A stretch of 64,000 nt of DNA from Gari tellinella (GCA_922989275.2 OV277868.1:48916216-48980215); one strand, 5' to 3'. Positions 45,871 to 57,298 are shown, counted from the stretch's first letter. Notes: generated by a model from the sequence alone, not told the origin. Numbers and translations are program-made.

Positions 45871-46426
45871 TAAAAACAAATGTTCTGGCGGCCATTTTGT
45901 TGTCCAGTTTTGACCATTTTCAAGTCAAAATCCAGCTTGGTATCCCAATTTTTGGACCAACACTCTTCAATTAGGTTTAAACACTAGCCATCTTTTAAAG
46001 CAACCTGTAAATTATCTTCCTAAACTAATTTAAACAAAAGTATATATTTACTCAGTTTTTATGCACTATTTGATAAAATGTAAAACAATGTGAAAAACTG
46101 GCCATTTTGTTTTCAATTTCTGGCCCATAAAAATTCAAACTCCAGCTTGGTAGCCACCTGTGTTGGATTCAGCACCCTTCAATTAGGTAATGCAACTTGC
46201 CATCTTTTTAGCTGCATGCAATATACCTTCCTAAACTAATACAAACAAACAATTAGGATGGAAAAGAAACAATTTATGGCGGCCATTTTGTTTCCCCTTT
46301 TTGGCCCCTTAAAAGTCAAAATCCAGCTAAGTATTCACTTGTGTTGGATTCAGCACCCTTTAATTAGGTTATAAAACTAGCCATCTTTCTTTTTAATCTA
46401 CATGCAATGAACCTTCCTAAACTAAA
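45871..46426 (-). repeat. Right-arm tandem units of the large TIR element
   Basis: Three inverted ~175-bp units: 'GGCGGCCATTTTGTT', 'GTCAAAATCCAGCTTGGTA', 'TTGGATTCAGCACCCTTCAA', 'ACCTTCCTAAACTAA'. The third is interrupted at 46427 by a hairpin-ended element. Confidence 0.8.
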
Positions 46427-47756
46427 ACAAGAGCACCGCAGTGCGGCAAAATACGCCCGTCATGGCCAGCGGCTGTCAAAGTCGTCCGGACTCAGGCCGA
46501 CTGGAAAAAGTCGCCCGGAGTGTAGGCCCGACTATTGATCTCAAAAAGACTATGCTGTAGTATTGCGATAGCTCAAGTACTATCCCGATAGTATTGCGAT
46601 AGTCAAGAAACTATTGCAATACTATCACGATAGTTTTTCTACCAAATGTTTTCTCATAAACAAATGCTCTTTGGGCGTATTTACATACTTTGGATATATC
46701 ACAGAATTTTGACAATAGAGGGGGCATAACTCTGCTAAAAATAGTTGCCAACATCTGAAATTTAACAGGAACCAAAATATTCACAGGTGCCTTCCCTGTA
46801 TGATGAGAAAGCTAAATATGAAATTTGGTTACAATAGACAAAATGTAAGTAAAATTATTATCAGGAAACAATATATTGTTAAAAAAATTGTGTGAAGGGG
46901 CATAACTCTGAAAATACGGAGTCAAACCAAAAACCCGTAATATATGTTAAGTCACTTCATTCATTGTATCACCGTATCAAATTTGAAATCAATTGAATAA
47001 AAGATAAAAAAGTTCTGGGATTTTTTTTTAAAAAATGCCCATTTTTGACAATAAAGGGGCATAACTCTGCTAAAAATAGTCGCCAACATCTGAAACGCGA
47101 ACTCGTCTGAGCTATTGTGGTATGGAATATTTGTAGGAAGTTTAATCAAAATCGGTCAATAAATGATGGTGAGAGAGCGCTAAGAAGAAAAGTTAACGGC
47201 ATAAGTGTGGCTTATTTTAAATTTTAAGTATGTAAAGGGGCATAACTCATAGAAAAATAATTTAACAGGAACCAAAATTCTCAGGTGCCTTCCCTGCATG
47301 ATGAGAAAGCTAAATATGAAATTTGGTTACAATAGACAAAATGTAAGTAAAATTATGATCAGGAAACAATATATTGTTACAAAAATTGTGTGAAGGGGCA
47401 TAACTCTGAAAATACGGAGTCAAACCAAAAACCCGTAATATATGTTAAGTAACTTCATTCAGTGTATCACCATATCAAATTTGAAATCAATTGAATAAAA
47501 AATAAAAAAGTTCTGTTTTTTTTTTTAAAATGCCCATTTTTGACAATAAAGGGGCATAACTCTGCTAAAAATAGCCGCCAACCTCTGAAACACGAACTCG
47601 TCCGAGCTATTGTGGTATGGAATATTTGTAGGAAGTTTAATCAAAATCGGTAAATAAATGAAGGTGAGAGAGCGCTAACAAGAAAAGTGAACGGACGTAC
47701 GGACGGACAGCGCTGGGTATACCATAATACGACCGTCGATGACGGGCGTATAAAAA
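46427..47756 (+). mobile_element. Hairpin-ended element, family 2
   Basis: It is inserted in an arm unit of the large TIR element, so the ends are well placed. 5' end ACAAGAGCACCGCAGTGCGG (palindrome CCGCAGTGCGG), then ATACGCCCGTCAT; 3' end ATACGACCGTC, GAT, GACGGGCGTAT, then AAAAA. The 5' ATACGCCCGTCAT and the 3' ATGACGGGCGTAT are perfect 13-bp inverted copies. The interior has two ~500-bp direct repeats starting 'CAGGAACCAAAAT' near 46768 and 47268, with 'GGGGCATAACTCTG' phrases, and an ACGG-rich segment (47693-47712). At 46550-46640 'CTATCGCAATACTAT'-like palindromic phrases cluster. No protein encoded. Confidence 0.8.
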
Positions 47757-48129
47757 CCTCAGCTTGGATTGGAAAAATATTATAGCGGCCATTTTGTTTC
47801 CCCTTTTTGGCCCCTTAAAAGTCAAAATCCAGCTTGGTAGCCACCTGTGTTGGATTCAGCACCCTTCAATTAGGTAATGCAACTTGCAATCTTTTTAGCT
47901 GCATGCAATGTACCTTCCTAAACTAATACAAACTCAATTAGGATGGAAAAGAAACAATTTATGGCGGCCATATTGTTTCCCCTTTTTGGCCCCTTAAAGG
48001 TCAGAATCCAGCTTGGCATCCACTATATTTGGATTCAGCACCCTTGAAATAGGTTAAAACACTAGGATGCCAAGCATTACCCCAATTTGCCTTCACCTTT
48101 GAGATTTTTTGAAAATTGGTCTAGTCTAT
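47757..48129 (-). repeat. Right terminal part of the large TIR element
   Basis: Two inverted arm units and the outer terminus. The outermost ~230 bp mirror the left end at 36404, including the change from 'TGGTAGCCACC' to 'TGGCATCCACT' that is specific to the terminal unit on both sides. Confidence 0.8.
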
Positions 48130-48341
48130 CAAAGGTTATTTACATTCAAGCAATACTTAGTGCTGTGTTGATAATAACAACCGTATTCATGTATCTAAAG
48201 TAAATATTTCTTTTTCAGCTATTGAATAATCATGTATTTTGTTATGTTATGTAATTACCTTGTGCCACTGGAGAGGACTTACATAGGCAATGCCTGTTGT
48301 CCAATCCATTTCATTATTTGAATAAAATATTGTTTAAACCA
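48130..48341. other. Flanking sequence, nothing recognised
   Basis: AT-rich sequence between the large TIR element and the next TIR element. Contains AACCA at 48337-48341, the left target duplication of the next element. Confidence 0.5.
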
Positions 48342-49223
48342 CAGCGTTTTTTTTCCTTCTTTGAACGGGTCCGGGGAACGGACCCGTTCCCAATTGGAGA
48401 CGGACCCGTCCCAATTTGACGACCGGACCCGTCCCAATCAAAAGAAATCAAATATCGGACCCGTTCCCAATCAAAATAAACATATTTCCCAATTGTCAAA
48501 TTACTTTTTCCCTTTAAATCATAGCAAACCATCCATATTTCAACTTATCTTTTGCTACAATGAATGTCTCGTCAAGGAAATATACAGAAGTTTATAATTC
48601 CGTGGTCTCATGAAGTGTAAACAAAGTTACGCAACTCCATTGACATTTTTGGGAGTATGTATAAAACAATACCAGTGATTACGGCCGAATATCGGAAACG
48701 GTCCGGGCGAAGATTTATACATGCCCCTTAATCCAGACTGGTTAATGTTGCGTGATCGCAAAATCCGCTGAAATTTATAAGAGTTTACAAACCCAGTCTG
48801 ACTCTGTTTACCATCATTTATAAAATAGAAAACCTACAATTAAAACAATCATGAGCCATAATTCCAAGTATTACAGAATTGTTTTGAGAAAGACGATAAT
48901 GAAGAACTTGAATCTAGATCACTGCCTTAACACTCGCGAGCTTGATTGGCAGTATTCAGAGATAGATAAGATAAGATTTTGGATTTTACCAAGTCACCAA
49001 CTCTGTCTCGGCCGCAACAGCGTCTACTGTGAGTAACACACCCAGCGTAGATTTAGTTTTTACACCATGTTTACCATCATAAACAGTTCTAACGGTTTAG
49101 TAACTTAAATTCCCAATTTCTGCGTTGTCATCATTTCAAAACTCGTTTTTCCCAATTTGACTTGAAAAATTCCCAATCTGAGGGGTACCGGACCCGTTCC
49201 CAATTGGGTGAAAAAAAACGCTG
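48342..49223. mobile_element. 882-bp TIR element with 5-bp target duplication
   Basis: Ends CAGCGTTTTTTTTC and GAAAAAAAACGCTG are inverted; AACCA flanks both sides (48337-48341, 49224-49228). Both subterminal parts carry the phrase GGACCCGTTCCCAATTGG or its close variants (repeated at 48380-48480 on the left, single on the right near 49189). No transposase. A 5-bp duplication and CAG...CTG ends could fit a hAT-like lineage with short duplications, but this is a guess. Confidence 0.8.
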
Positions 49224-49228
49224 AACCA

Positions 49229-49558
49229 AGGGGCAGGGAATTTGCGACCGTGCATGTGAGGTAGCAAATCAGCTAAAGCATTCTAAAAACACTGCTGATC
49301 GGTTCTATCACATACGCACAGCAGGTAAATGTTCAGCACAGACAGTCACCGCTGATATGTTCTATCACATACACACGCTGGATAGTAGTCCAAAGACTGA
49401 AACACCTCCTTAGATTCCACAAGATGGAGCCGGGCTCCTTAGATTCCACAAGATGGAGCCGGGCTCCGATCAGTTCAAGGAAGGTATTGAAAGATTTCAA
49501 CTGTTTTCTCTGGAAGAAGAATCTGAGGGTAAGTTGGTACAACAAATCGGACAAAGAA
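49229..49558 (+). repeat. Unclassified coding-like repeat, fragment 2
   Basis: 'AAGGGGCAGGGAAT', 'GAGGTAGC.AAT', 'TTCTATCACATAC' and 'CAGCAGGT' are shared with 58418-58510. A 29-bp stretch containing 'TTAGATTCCACAAGATGGAG' is tandemly doubled at about 49407-49465. Ends where a hairpin-ended element is inserted. Confidence 0.6.
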
Positions 49559-50972
49559 ACAAGAGGGCCAGAATGGCCCTTGATCGCTCACCTGACCATG
49601 GTGACACTAGGATGGGTCACGTGATTTCAGAAAAGAAGATTTGTAAAAGGTGACCCCCGGGGCGAGGCCAATTTTGACCCCCAGGGGCAAAGTTTGAACA
49701 ACTAAGAGGACCTGTAAACGATGATATGTGCAAAATATCAAAACTCAGTGTACTATGGTTTCAGACAATAGGTTTTTGAAGTTTTCATTGAAAAAATCTA
49801 TATTTAGCTCCGGTGACCCAGATATGCAACAGACCAGAACCAATTCATCCATATATGTGAAGAACCTCTAAAGTTACATCATGCCAAATATCAAAGCTCT
49901 GGCCATATTGGTTTCTGAGTAAAAGATGTTTGAACTTTTCCCTATATAACTCTATGTAAAACGGTGACCTCCGGGGCGGGGCCAATTTTGACCCCAGGGA
50001 CAAAATTTTAACAACTTTGATAGAGGGCCTGTAGACGATGCTATGTACAAAATATCTAAACTCAGTGTACTATGGTTTCAGAAAAGAAGATTTTTGAAGT
50101 TTTCATTGAAAAAATCTATTTCTAGCTCCGGTGACCCAGATATGCAACATACCATAACCAATTCAACAATGTGTGTGAAGGACTTCTATAAGTTATACCA
50201 TGCCAAATATCAAAGCTCTGGTCATATTGGTTCCAGAGAAAAAGATGTTTGAACATTTCACTATATAACTCTATGTAAAACTGTGATCCCCAGGGCTTGG
50301 CCAATTTTGACCCCAGGGACAAAATTTGAACAACTTTGATAGAGGATCTGTAGACGATGCTATGTGCAAAATATCTAAGCTCAGTGTACTATGGTTTCAG
50401 ACAAGAAGATTTTTTAAGTTCTCATGGAAAAAAATCTATTTTTAGCTCCAGTGACCAAGATATGCAACGGACCGGAACCAATTCAACAATATAAGTCAAA
50501 TACCTCTAGAAGTAATACCATGCTAAATATCAAAGCTCTGGACATATTGGTTTCAGAGAAAAAGATGTTTGAACATTTCACTATATAACTCTATGTAAAA
50601 CGTTGACCCACGGGGCGGGGCCAATTTTGACCCCAGGGGCAAAATTTGAACAACTTTGATAGAGGACCTATAGGTAATGACATGTGCAAATATCTAAGCT
50701 CTGGCTCTTGTGGTTTGTGACAAGAAGATTTTTTAAGATTTCCTTATTTTTTCACTTTGGTTGCCATAGCAACCAGAGTTCTGCATGGTTTCAAATTCTT
50801 TGAACAACTTTGAAAGAGCTTGACCCAAGGAACATTCCTGTGAAGTTTGGTTGCAATCAGGCAAGTGGTTTTGGCGAAGAAGATGTTTGAAGAAATTGTT
50901 GACGCACGACGCCGGACATTGACTGACCACAAAAGCTCACCTTGAGCACTTTGTGCTCAGGTGAGCTAAAAA
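49559..50972 (+). mobile_element. Hairpin-ended element, family 1, complete
   Basis: 5' ACAAGAGGGCCAGAATGGCC, then CGCTCACCTGACCATGGTGA; about four internal monomers ('GCTCCGGTGACCCAGATATG', 'CACTATATAACTCTATGTAA', 'GACCCCAGG'); then 'GTTGCCATAGCAACC', a short ACG-rich segment, and the 3' hairpin GCTCACCTTGAGCAC, TTT, GTGCTCAGGTGAGC with TAAAAA. A clean example of the family. No protein is encoded; small open frames follow the monomers. Confidence 0.85.
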
Positions 50973-51045
50973 GCAAATAAAATTACATGATTATATTTAC
51001 CTAACTGTTTCTTATACTTATCAGTTCTTCTGTTTTGGTATTTCA

Positions 51046-51700
51046 GGAGATGAACAATCACCATGCAGACCACATACATTGTCTTTGGAGATTCAGATGC
51101 AACATTGCCTTTGGAAGGACAAGGAAGGGGGAAGATCCAGTCCCTCCTCCAACTAATCTATCCCCTACACTAGGATCTCAAGGTATCCCTGTTGGATTTG
51201 ATCTCAAACCCGGGCTGTCAGGGACCAGCACCCCAAAACCCTCAGTTTCTACAGCAACTAAAACCCCTCCTCCCCGGTGTTAACACCGTCTTAGAATTTC
51301 ATAAAAACTACCAAGAAAATAGCCCTTCAGGAATGGTGGGGGCACTTAATACAGACCCTCAAGTTTTTTTTTCAAAGCCTCCAAAGTGGCATCCCAGCAC
51401 CATTCCCGAGTTGGTTTGTATTAGGATTTTTGTAAAAAGAGAGATACAAGTGTGTTTAATCAGCACTACTTACAAGAGTTTGTTGGGGAAAGAAGAAAAC
51501 TACGAAACCCGGAACACCACAGAGTTATGTTTGCGTTCACGCAAAAGTTGTTGCAGGACCCTGTAGTCACACTAAATGAATGTGTCAATTCATACAGGGG
51601 ACAGCAGCCAGGGCCAAATTAAATGCCCAGAGGCAGGTGATGGCTGCCCAGGAACAGTGCAAAAACCTCATCTCTAAGAGGCTAGACAACTTGTCCTGAA
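51046..51700 (+). pseudogene. Possible host exon or gene remnant
   Basis: A pyrimidine-rich tract with 'TTCTTCTGTTTTGGTATTTCAG' style ending (about 51025-51046) resembles a 3' splice site. Downstream, proline/serine-rich frames ('LSPTLGSQGIPVGFDLKPG', 'TPKPSVSTATKTPPP') and then 'VMFAFTQKLLQDPVVTLNEC' and 'KLNAQRQVMAAQEQCKNLIS' appear in different frames, ending with a stop near 51700. The shifts suggest a decayed coding sequence. I do not recognise the protein. Base composition is richer in C and G than the surroundings. Confidence 0.35.
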
Positions 51701-51904
51701 CTGAAACTCCATGGAAAAGGTGTATACAGATTTCAAACACAATCCCAGTTACCTGTTTTTTATAAAATAGTTTAATGTTGTTTTTAGTTGTCTTCAACGG
51801 CTGTAAATTTATGCAAACTGAGAAAACAAGAATATCGTTCCCAACGATGGATGCTCCCCACAAAGAAAAAGCCCAAGGTATAGCATGTTTAGTAGGTGAA
51901 CACA

Positions 51905-52826
51905 GTAACAAGTTTCATCAACTTACGATATAACATTCAGTAGATATGCTTCGGACAAAAATGAATTTATTATGAAAAAGGGAGGCAATTCAATATTTGG
52001 AGATGACAGAGTTATAATTCTTGTGTACTACACTTCTTTTTGTCATCCGCTAACATAGTATCAAGGTTCAAGTTACAGTGCGGCAGAAAATTAGATTTTT
52101 TTAACCATTTATGTAGAAAAAGGGAGATAATTCAATATTGGGAGATGGCAGAGTTATGGTTCTTTAGTACAGCACTCTTTCTGTCATCTCGTATCACTGT
52201 ATCAAGTTTCATCAACTTACAATGCAATGCTCAGGAGATATGCTCCAGAACAAATTTGATTTTTTTTAAATAGAAAAGGGGAGATAATTAAATATTGGGA
52301 GATGATAGAGTCATGGTTCTTGTGTACTGCACCTCCTTATGTTATCACCTATCACTGTATCAAGTTCCATGAACTTACGGTGTAGCAGTCAAGAGAATGA
52401 TATACTCCGGACAATTTTTTTTTGTATTTTTAGAAAAAGGGAGATAATTCAATATTGGGAGATGACAGAGTTACCGTTCTTATGTACTGCACTTCCTTTA
52501 GTCATCCTCTATCAGTGTTACAATTTTCATCAACTTTCAGTGTAACGGTCCAGAGATATGCTCCGGACAAAATTGATTTTTTTTATGAGAAAAAGGGAGA
52601 TAATTCAAAATTGGGAGATGAGAGAGTTAGGGTTCTTGTGTACTGCACCTCCTCCTGTCATTCTCTATCACTGTGTCAAGTTTCATCAACCTACGGTGTA
52701 CTATTCAAGAGATATGCTCCGGACAAAAAGCGTGACGGACGGACGGACAGACAGACGGACGGAAACATGGACGGACAGACAAAGCGGCGACTATATGCTC
52801 CCCCCCTAAAGGGGAGCATAAAAATA
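51905..52826 (+). mobile_element. Hairpin-ended element, family 3, with ~150-bp units
   Basis: Five or six tandem units share 'AAAAAGGGAGATAATTCAAT', 'ATTGGGAGATGACAGAGTTA', 'TGTACTGCAC.TCCT', 'CACTGTATCAAGTTTCATCA' and 'GAGATATGCTCCGGACAAA'. The 3' part has an ACGG/GACA-rich segment (52731-52790), then a hairpin TATGCTCCCC...GGGGAGCATA, then AAAAA. The 5' end is not recognisable. Long frames in this stretch only reflect the unit repetition. Confidence 0.75.
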
Positions 52827-53130
52827 AAGAGTATTTTCAGTCTTGGCCATTGTCAACATGACAATGGCCCAGATTCTGGATGTGACACGGAGTACCGTGT
52901 TGAACACAAAACCGCCACAAATCGTGGGCATACATGTGATATTCTAATGGACCCAAATAGGGAGATTTGGAAATTTTAATAGGGAGATTGGGGTGCCAAA
53001 TAGGGAGCTTTTTTCGCGACACTTTTTTCGCGACAAAACTAGGCGCAGGCGATGAAAATCCAATACATTTATATATTTTCATAAATTAATCACTAATTGC
53101 TTCTTTTTTTTTTTAAAGTCTATAGACCAC
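52827..53130. other. Spacer, nothing firm
   Basis: Contains 'GCCATTGTCAACATGACAATGGC', a hairpin at about 52845-52867, and phrases 'AATAGGGAGAT' repeated three times near 52957-53010. AGACCAC at 53124-53130 is the left target duplication of the next element. Confidence 0.5.
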
Positions 53131-55901
53131 CATGGAGAAAGGACAAATGGAGAAGTAACTTATACTCAAATCTGCATTTTCCCGAAAATGGTGTCGTCCG
53201 TTACCTGTATGTGCGATAACGCTTAATCGATCGATAATTCAACTGCACCGGTACGCCGATAGCGGGCTATCGCGTTTTTTATCGTGTTGAATGGTTACCT
53301 ACTGTTAGTTTAAGTTACATAAAATCCTTAATTTTCACCCGATTTTCATTATAATGGTCTTAAAAGAAGGCTAAGATATTTATCTTTCACTTGTAAAAAT
53401 AACAGATTTTATTGTTTAAAATTGATCCGTTTTATGGCGAGTTAAAGAGTGGTTTCCAAATGAATTTGCCGATAAAAGGGAGCAAGCACTCGGGCATAAA
53501 TATATCACGCCCCGTTACAAAACCTTTCATAAAACCCTCAATTTTCCACCGATTTTCAAAGAAATGGTCTTAAAGGAAAGCTTAGATATTTTTCTTTCAG
53601 TTGTAAAAATGCAAGTGTTTATTTTCGAAATCGACAAATTTTATGGCGAGTTAAAGAGCGATGGCCAAATGAAATAGTCGATAAACGAGAGCAGGCGATC
53701 GCGAAATATATACTACGTCCCGTTTCAAAAACTTGAATTTAATCCATAATTTTCGTCCGATATATATTATATATTTTAAAAAAAAAAAAGGTCTTGATAT
53801 AAAGCCGTGACACTTATCTTTCGGTTGTTAAAATACCAGGGTTTTTCTTGAAGCGAAAAAAGTAATGATGACCTACAAAGGTTGCTGGCTAATGATATGA
53901 CTAGACCAACTCGCGTAAGAAAAGAATTCCTTCCGTATAAAAACTTAAGCAAACTTCTAAACTTCTAAAAATGTGTTCATGCATTGTTACAATGTTCTAC
54001 ATGGAGGAAATATTTCCTTGGAAGCAAAAATAAAAATCCATTTTGTATGTAATGAGACATTTGAAAGGAGTGCGCGTCAAACGGCCAAAATCCAAAACGG
54101 CCAAAGTTGTAACTGTATTATTATGTCGTATGTGATCATTATTATTATTGAAAGGAAAATTAGAATTATTAACATATTACTTCAAAAAAATGAATTTAGG
54201 GTTAGTTTTACAGCCAGACTAAAATATACATATTATCCGTCCCATTTCTATGAAAGAGGTAACAGTTTGCATTATCTTCAGAAATTAATTGCAAACATGA
54301 TAACATGAGATCTCCGTTTCTTTCTGCTTTACTTATGTCTTATATAACGGAGTAAATTATAAAGCAGCCAATGCCTTAAGCAATCTATTTTACTGACTGC
54401 TTAACTCTTTGCCTGCTGATCGCAACTTTACTTTTTTTTTTTGCAAACAACTTGGATCAAGATCAGATGCCGCGTAACACGGCGTCTGATCTGGATCCAG
54501 AATGTTTGACACTCGTCCTTAGCTTTATTTACTTACAAAATGTCTACCATATTACACATCACAAAGGAATGTGACACATTACGTAACCGTATACAGAACC
54601 CGCACCAAATTAGCAGGACAATTATCAGCGTCATAAAACTGTCCCAGCATGAAGTCCATGCTTCTTGAACATGCCGATTATCTATGAAGATGGACAGTCA
54701 CACCAGCGGGTTGCTACTTTAATGAAAAAGATCAATGCTACCCGTGCGTGTAACTTGAACATGTGTTCTTGACTTCTGTAACCGCATGATGTTTATATAT
54801 TATACAAATCACAAAAAATAAAGATAATAGAATTGAATTAAAAAAAAAAACCAAACAAACAAACAAAAAACAACATCAATGCACCTGGTTTGGTTGGTGA
54901 CTGGATTAACCCTCTCATTACTGAATACCAGTAACATGATGACTATTGCAATTGCAAACAGTTGTAATCCAGACCAGGCTGCAAAAATGTCGGATTCATA
55001 GAGTATGTCTCTTGAAATATAGTTTACCCCTTTTTCAAATTAAGCTCTTTATGACACACTTTACCTTTTCTCCGCATGAGGATCATCAGAGAGACAGACA
55101 GACATTCATACAGAAAGATGGAGACAGAAAAGAAGAAGCGAGAGACTGACAGACAGAGATAAGAGAAAAACAGACAGACAGAGAGACAGTCACAAAGAGA
55201 AACAGAGACATAAATACAGACAGTGGCAGAGAAATATAGACACACACAAACTTCGTAGGTAATCGAAAAAATACGTTTTTCTCTCGTTTTCAAAACCTCA
55301 CTAAACTATCAATTTATAAGCTATCGCCTCAAATTTTGTACTACGCGTAAGATAATGGTCTAATAAAACATCTGTATTAAAATTTATAACGATAAGATGA
55401 CATTAAAAGCATTTATATTAACACCAAACTTCGTAGGTAATCGAAAAAATACGTTTTTCTCTCATTTTCAAAACCTCACTCAACTAACAATTTATAAGCT
55501 ATCGCCTCAAATTTTGTACTAGTCGTGAGATCATGGTTTAATAAAACATCTGTATTAAAATTTATAACGAAAAGATAGCATTAAAAGCATTTCTATTAAC
55601 ACCAAACTTTCGTAGGAAAAACGGAAAATACAGTACTGTACGTTTTCTCTCTCATTTTCACAAACTCACTAAACAAACAAATTATAAGCTATCGCCTCAA
55701 ATTCTGTACTAGTCGTGAGATCATGGTCTAATAAAACATCTGTATTAAAATTTATAACGAAAAGATAACATTAAAAGCATTTCTATTAACACCAAACTTT
55801 CGGAAAAACGTTGTTTTCTAGCCGCCAGCGAGCGCCGCTGATTGAACGACACGATAAATCGCGAGCAGGCCGGATACTTCTCCATTTGTCCTTTCTCCAT
55901 G
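53131..55901. mobile_element. 2771-bp TIR element with 7-bp target duplication, copy 2
   Basis: Near-identical to the element at 43107-45863, with the same 27-bp terminal inverted repeats and subterminal units. AGACCAC flanks both sides (53124-53130 and 55902-55908). Differences from copy 1 are a few single changes and small gaps (for example length of A and T runs near 53775 and 54430, and 'CAGTCACACC' near 54695). It carries the same family A palindrome (54443-54510) and GACA-rich run (about 55089-55235). The 111-codon frame at 53973-54308 parallels that of copy 1. No transposase. Confidence 0.9.
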
Positions 55902-55908
55902 AGACCAC

Positions 55909-57180
55909 TAAGACAGAGACAATTTTCACCCAGAGATATAGTTCTTATAATACAGTAACTGACATGGGCCTATTATTCTAGTATTTTAGTACTGCAGAAG
56001 GATGGTTGTGTACAGCAGACTGAAAGTAAAGAAGAACACTCTTCATGAGCATTCTGCTTCATTAAAAGTTTAAGCCTGCTTTAAGCTACAATTAACTACC
56101 AGCTGCTAGGATACATGAAATATTTCTTATGGTTCTTATATTATTCATGACTAGTAAAGATAAAGTGGAACTATATCTATTTTCTTGAGAGAATGAATGA
56201 AATAGTTCGAATGATCTAGATTTCTTTCTATGGAGTTGATCACGAAAGAGCCAGCAACTTAACAATCTGTTATTAATTTTGCAAACAGTATGGATCCAGA
56301 TGAGACGCCATATCATCTCATCAAGATACAAACTGTTTGACACTGATATTTTCTGAAATAAAATGCACAAAAATTAACTCAGAGAATTGTTGCAGACGAC
56401 AAAGTCTGCAGACGACATTTACTAGCGCCATAAAATGTGCGTAGGTTTAACAACGAAATAACGCGTCTAAATTTTCTACCGCGAAAACTGATTGCAAATC
56501 AATTTTACGAGCGTAATTCGTTGTAAAATCTAACTTAATAATTAAACATTCACACAAATCGTATGTAACAAACAGAAGAATTTAGGTCCAACGTTTAATT
56601 TTATTTGATTGTCAGAAAACGACGCTTGGGAATACTTTTTGAACCAACAAAATCTACGTAGTTCTCGTAGCAAATGTTAAGGCACCCCGTCATTTTGTAA
56701 CGGTATAATTTTCGAAGTATTTTCTGTTACGTGAATATTCAAAGTATTTTGACATGGAAATCAATTCATAAATGTTAAATTCTGATTAGCTTTCCTCAAA
56801 TAATTGTGTTTGTCCTGAACTTACGGAGAATTATCTGATTTTAATACGTTCCGTATCGGGGACATAGAAATATCCTTCGCATCACCGCTTCTAAAAAATT
56901 GTCGATTCGGGGCGAACCTGTCAATCACTTTTTTGATAACCAATTATATCTACTCGGCGGGTGTGGTGAAACTTTAATCAAACATTGTTATGACGAAGCC
57001 TGCCATAATAGTGGTACACAATCGGTTGCGTAACGTGTTTACACGCATCAGTAGCTTTTGGTGATAAGCGTGTGTAGGGATTAGCCAGAGAACTCTGAAG
57101 ACAATTTAAAGATTTTTAGAGTCGGCAAACGAGGTAAACGATATTAAAGTTCATATTAAAATAAATGAACCTGGTTAAAT
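55909..57180. other. Spacer with two MITE remnants
   Basis: A decayed family B palindrome lies at about 56012-56100 ('CAGACTGAAAGTAAAG', 'GCATTCTGCTTC', 'AAGCCTGCTTTAAGC'). A family A palindrome lies at 56281-56340 with arms 'GCAAACAGTATGGATCCAGA' and '...CAAACTGTTTG'. Otherwise AT-rich with no supported gene. Confidence 0.55.
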
Positions 57181-57182
57181 GA

Positions 57183-57275
57183 AATATCGGGAGATTTCGT
57201 CTCCCGACCGGGAGATCGTGAGTAGATGTCTAATTTCGGGAGCTCCCGACCAGATCGGGAGATATCACATGTATG
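57183..57275. repeat. Cluster of CGGGAGAT/CTCCCGA repeats
   Basis: ATCGGGAGATTTCGTCTCCC, GACCGGGAGATCGTGAG, TTCGGGAGCTCCCGACC and GATCGGGAGATATC follow each other within 90 bp, giving several short inverted pairs. Origin unknown. Confidence 0.6.
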
Positions 57276-57298
57276 ATCGTGGGGCACAGGCTTTCACT

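Larger units (their letters stand above)
36404..48129. mobile_element. Large TIR element (~11.7 kb with inserts) carrying an EEADTR/CXC gene
   Basis: The left end ATAGACTAGACC (36404) recurs inverted at the right (ends 48129). The arms match inward, including 'GAAGGCAAATTGGGGTAATG' and 'CTTGGCATCCTAGTGTTTTA', for over 200 bp. Inside each arm are tandem ~175-bp units containing 'CCTAATTGAAGGGTGCTGAA', 'TGGATACCAAGCTGG', 'AGGGGCCAAAAAGGGGAAAC' and 'AAAATGGCCGCCAT' (left units near 36488, 39222, 39393 and 39575; right units inverted near 43030, 45960, 46193, 46355, 47861 and 48039). The central region 40330-42880 holds a decayed gene. Three later insertions interrupt it: 36617-39158, 43107-45863 and 46427-47756. 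Without them it would be about 5.1 kb. I find no clear target duplication. Superfamily unknown. Confidence 0.75.

Noticed and set aside
36404..48129. A Maverick/Polinton
   Set aside because: No DNA polymerase B, integrase, ATPase or capsid genes are visible, and the size without inserts is only about 5 kb.
48314..48597. Opposing ORFs at 48314-48532 and 48361-48597
   Set aside because: Both read through the repeated GGACCCGTTCCCAAT words of the 882-bp TIR element and do not resemble a protein.
52339..52979. Long frames across 52.3-52.98 kb
   Set aside because: The tandem ~150-bp units keep frames open by chance, and the protein shows the unit period with no domain.
44986..55293. 89-codon minus-strand frames rich in Cys/Ser/Val/Leu at 44986-45255 and 55024-55293
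   Set aside because: They are translations of the GACA-rich simple repeat in the two TIR elements; the composition explains the frame.
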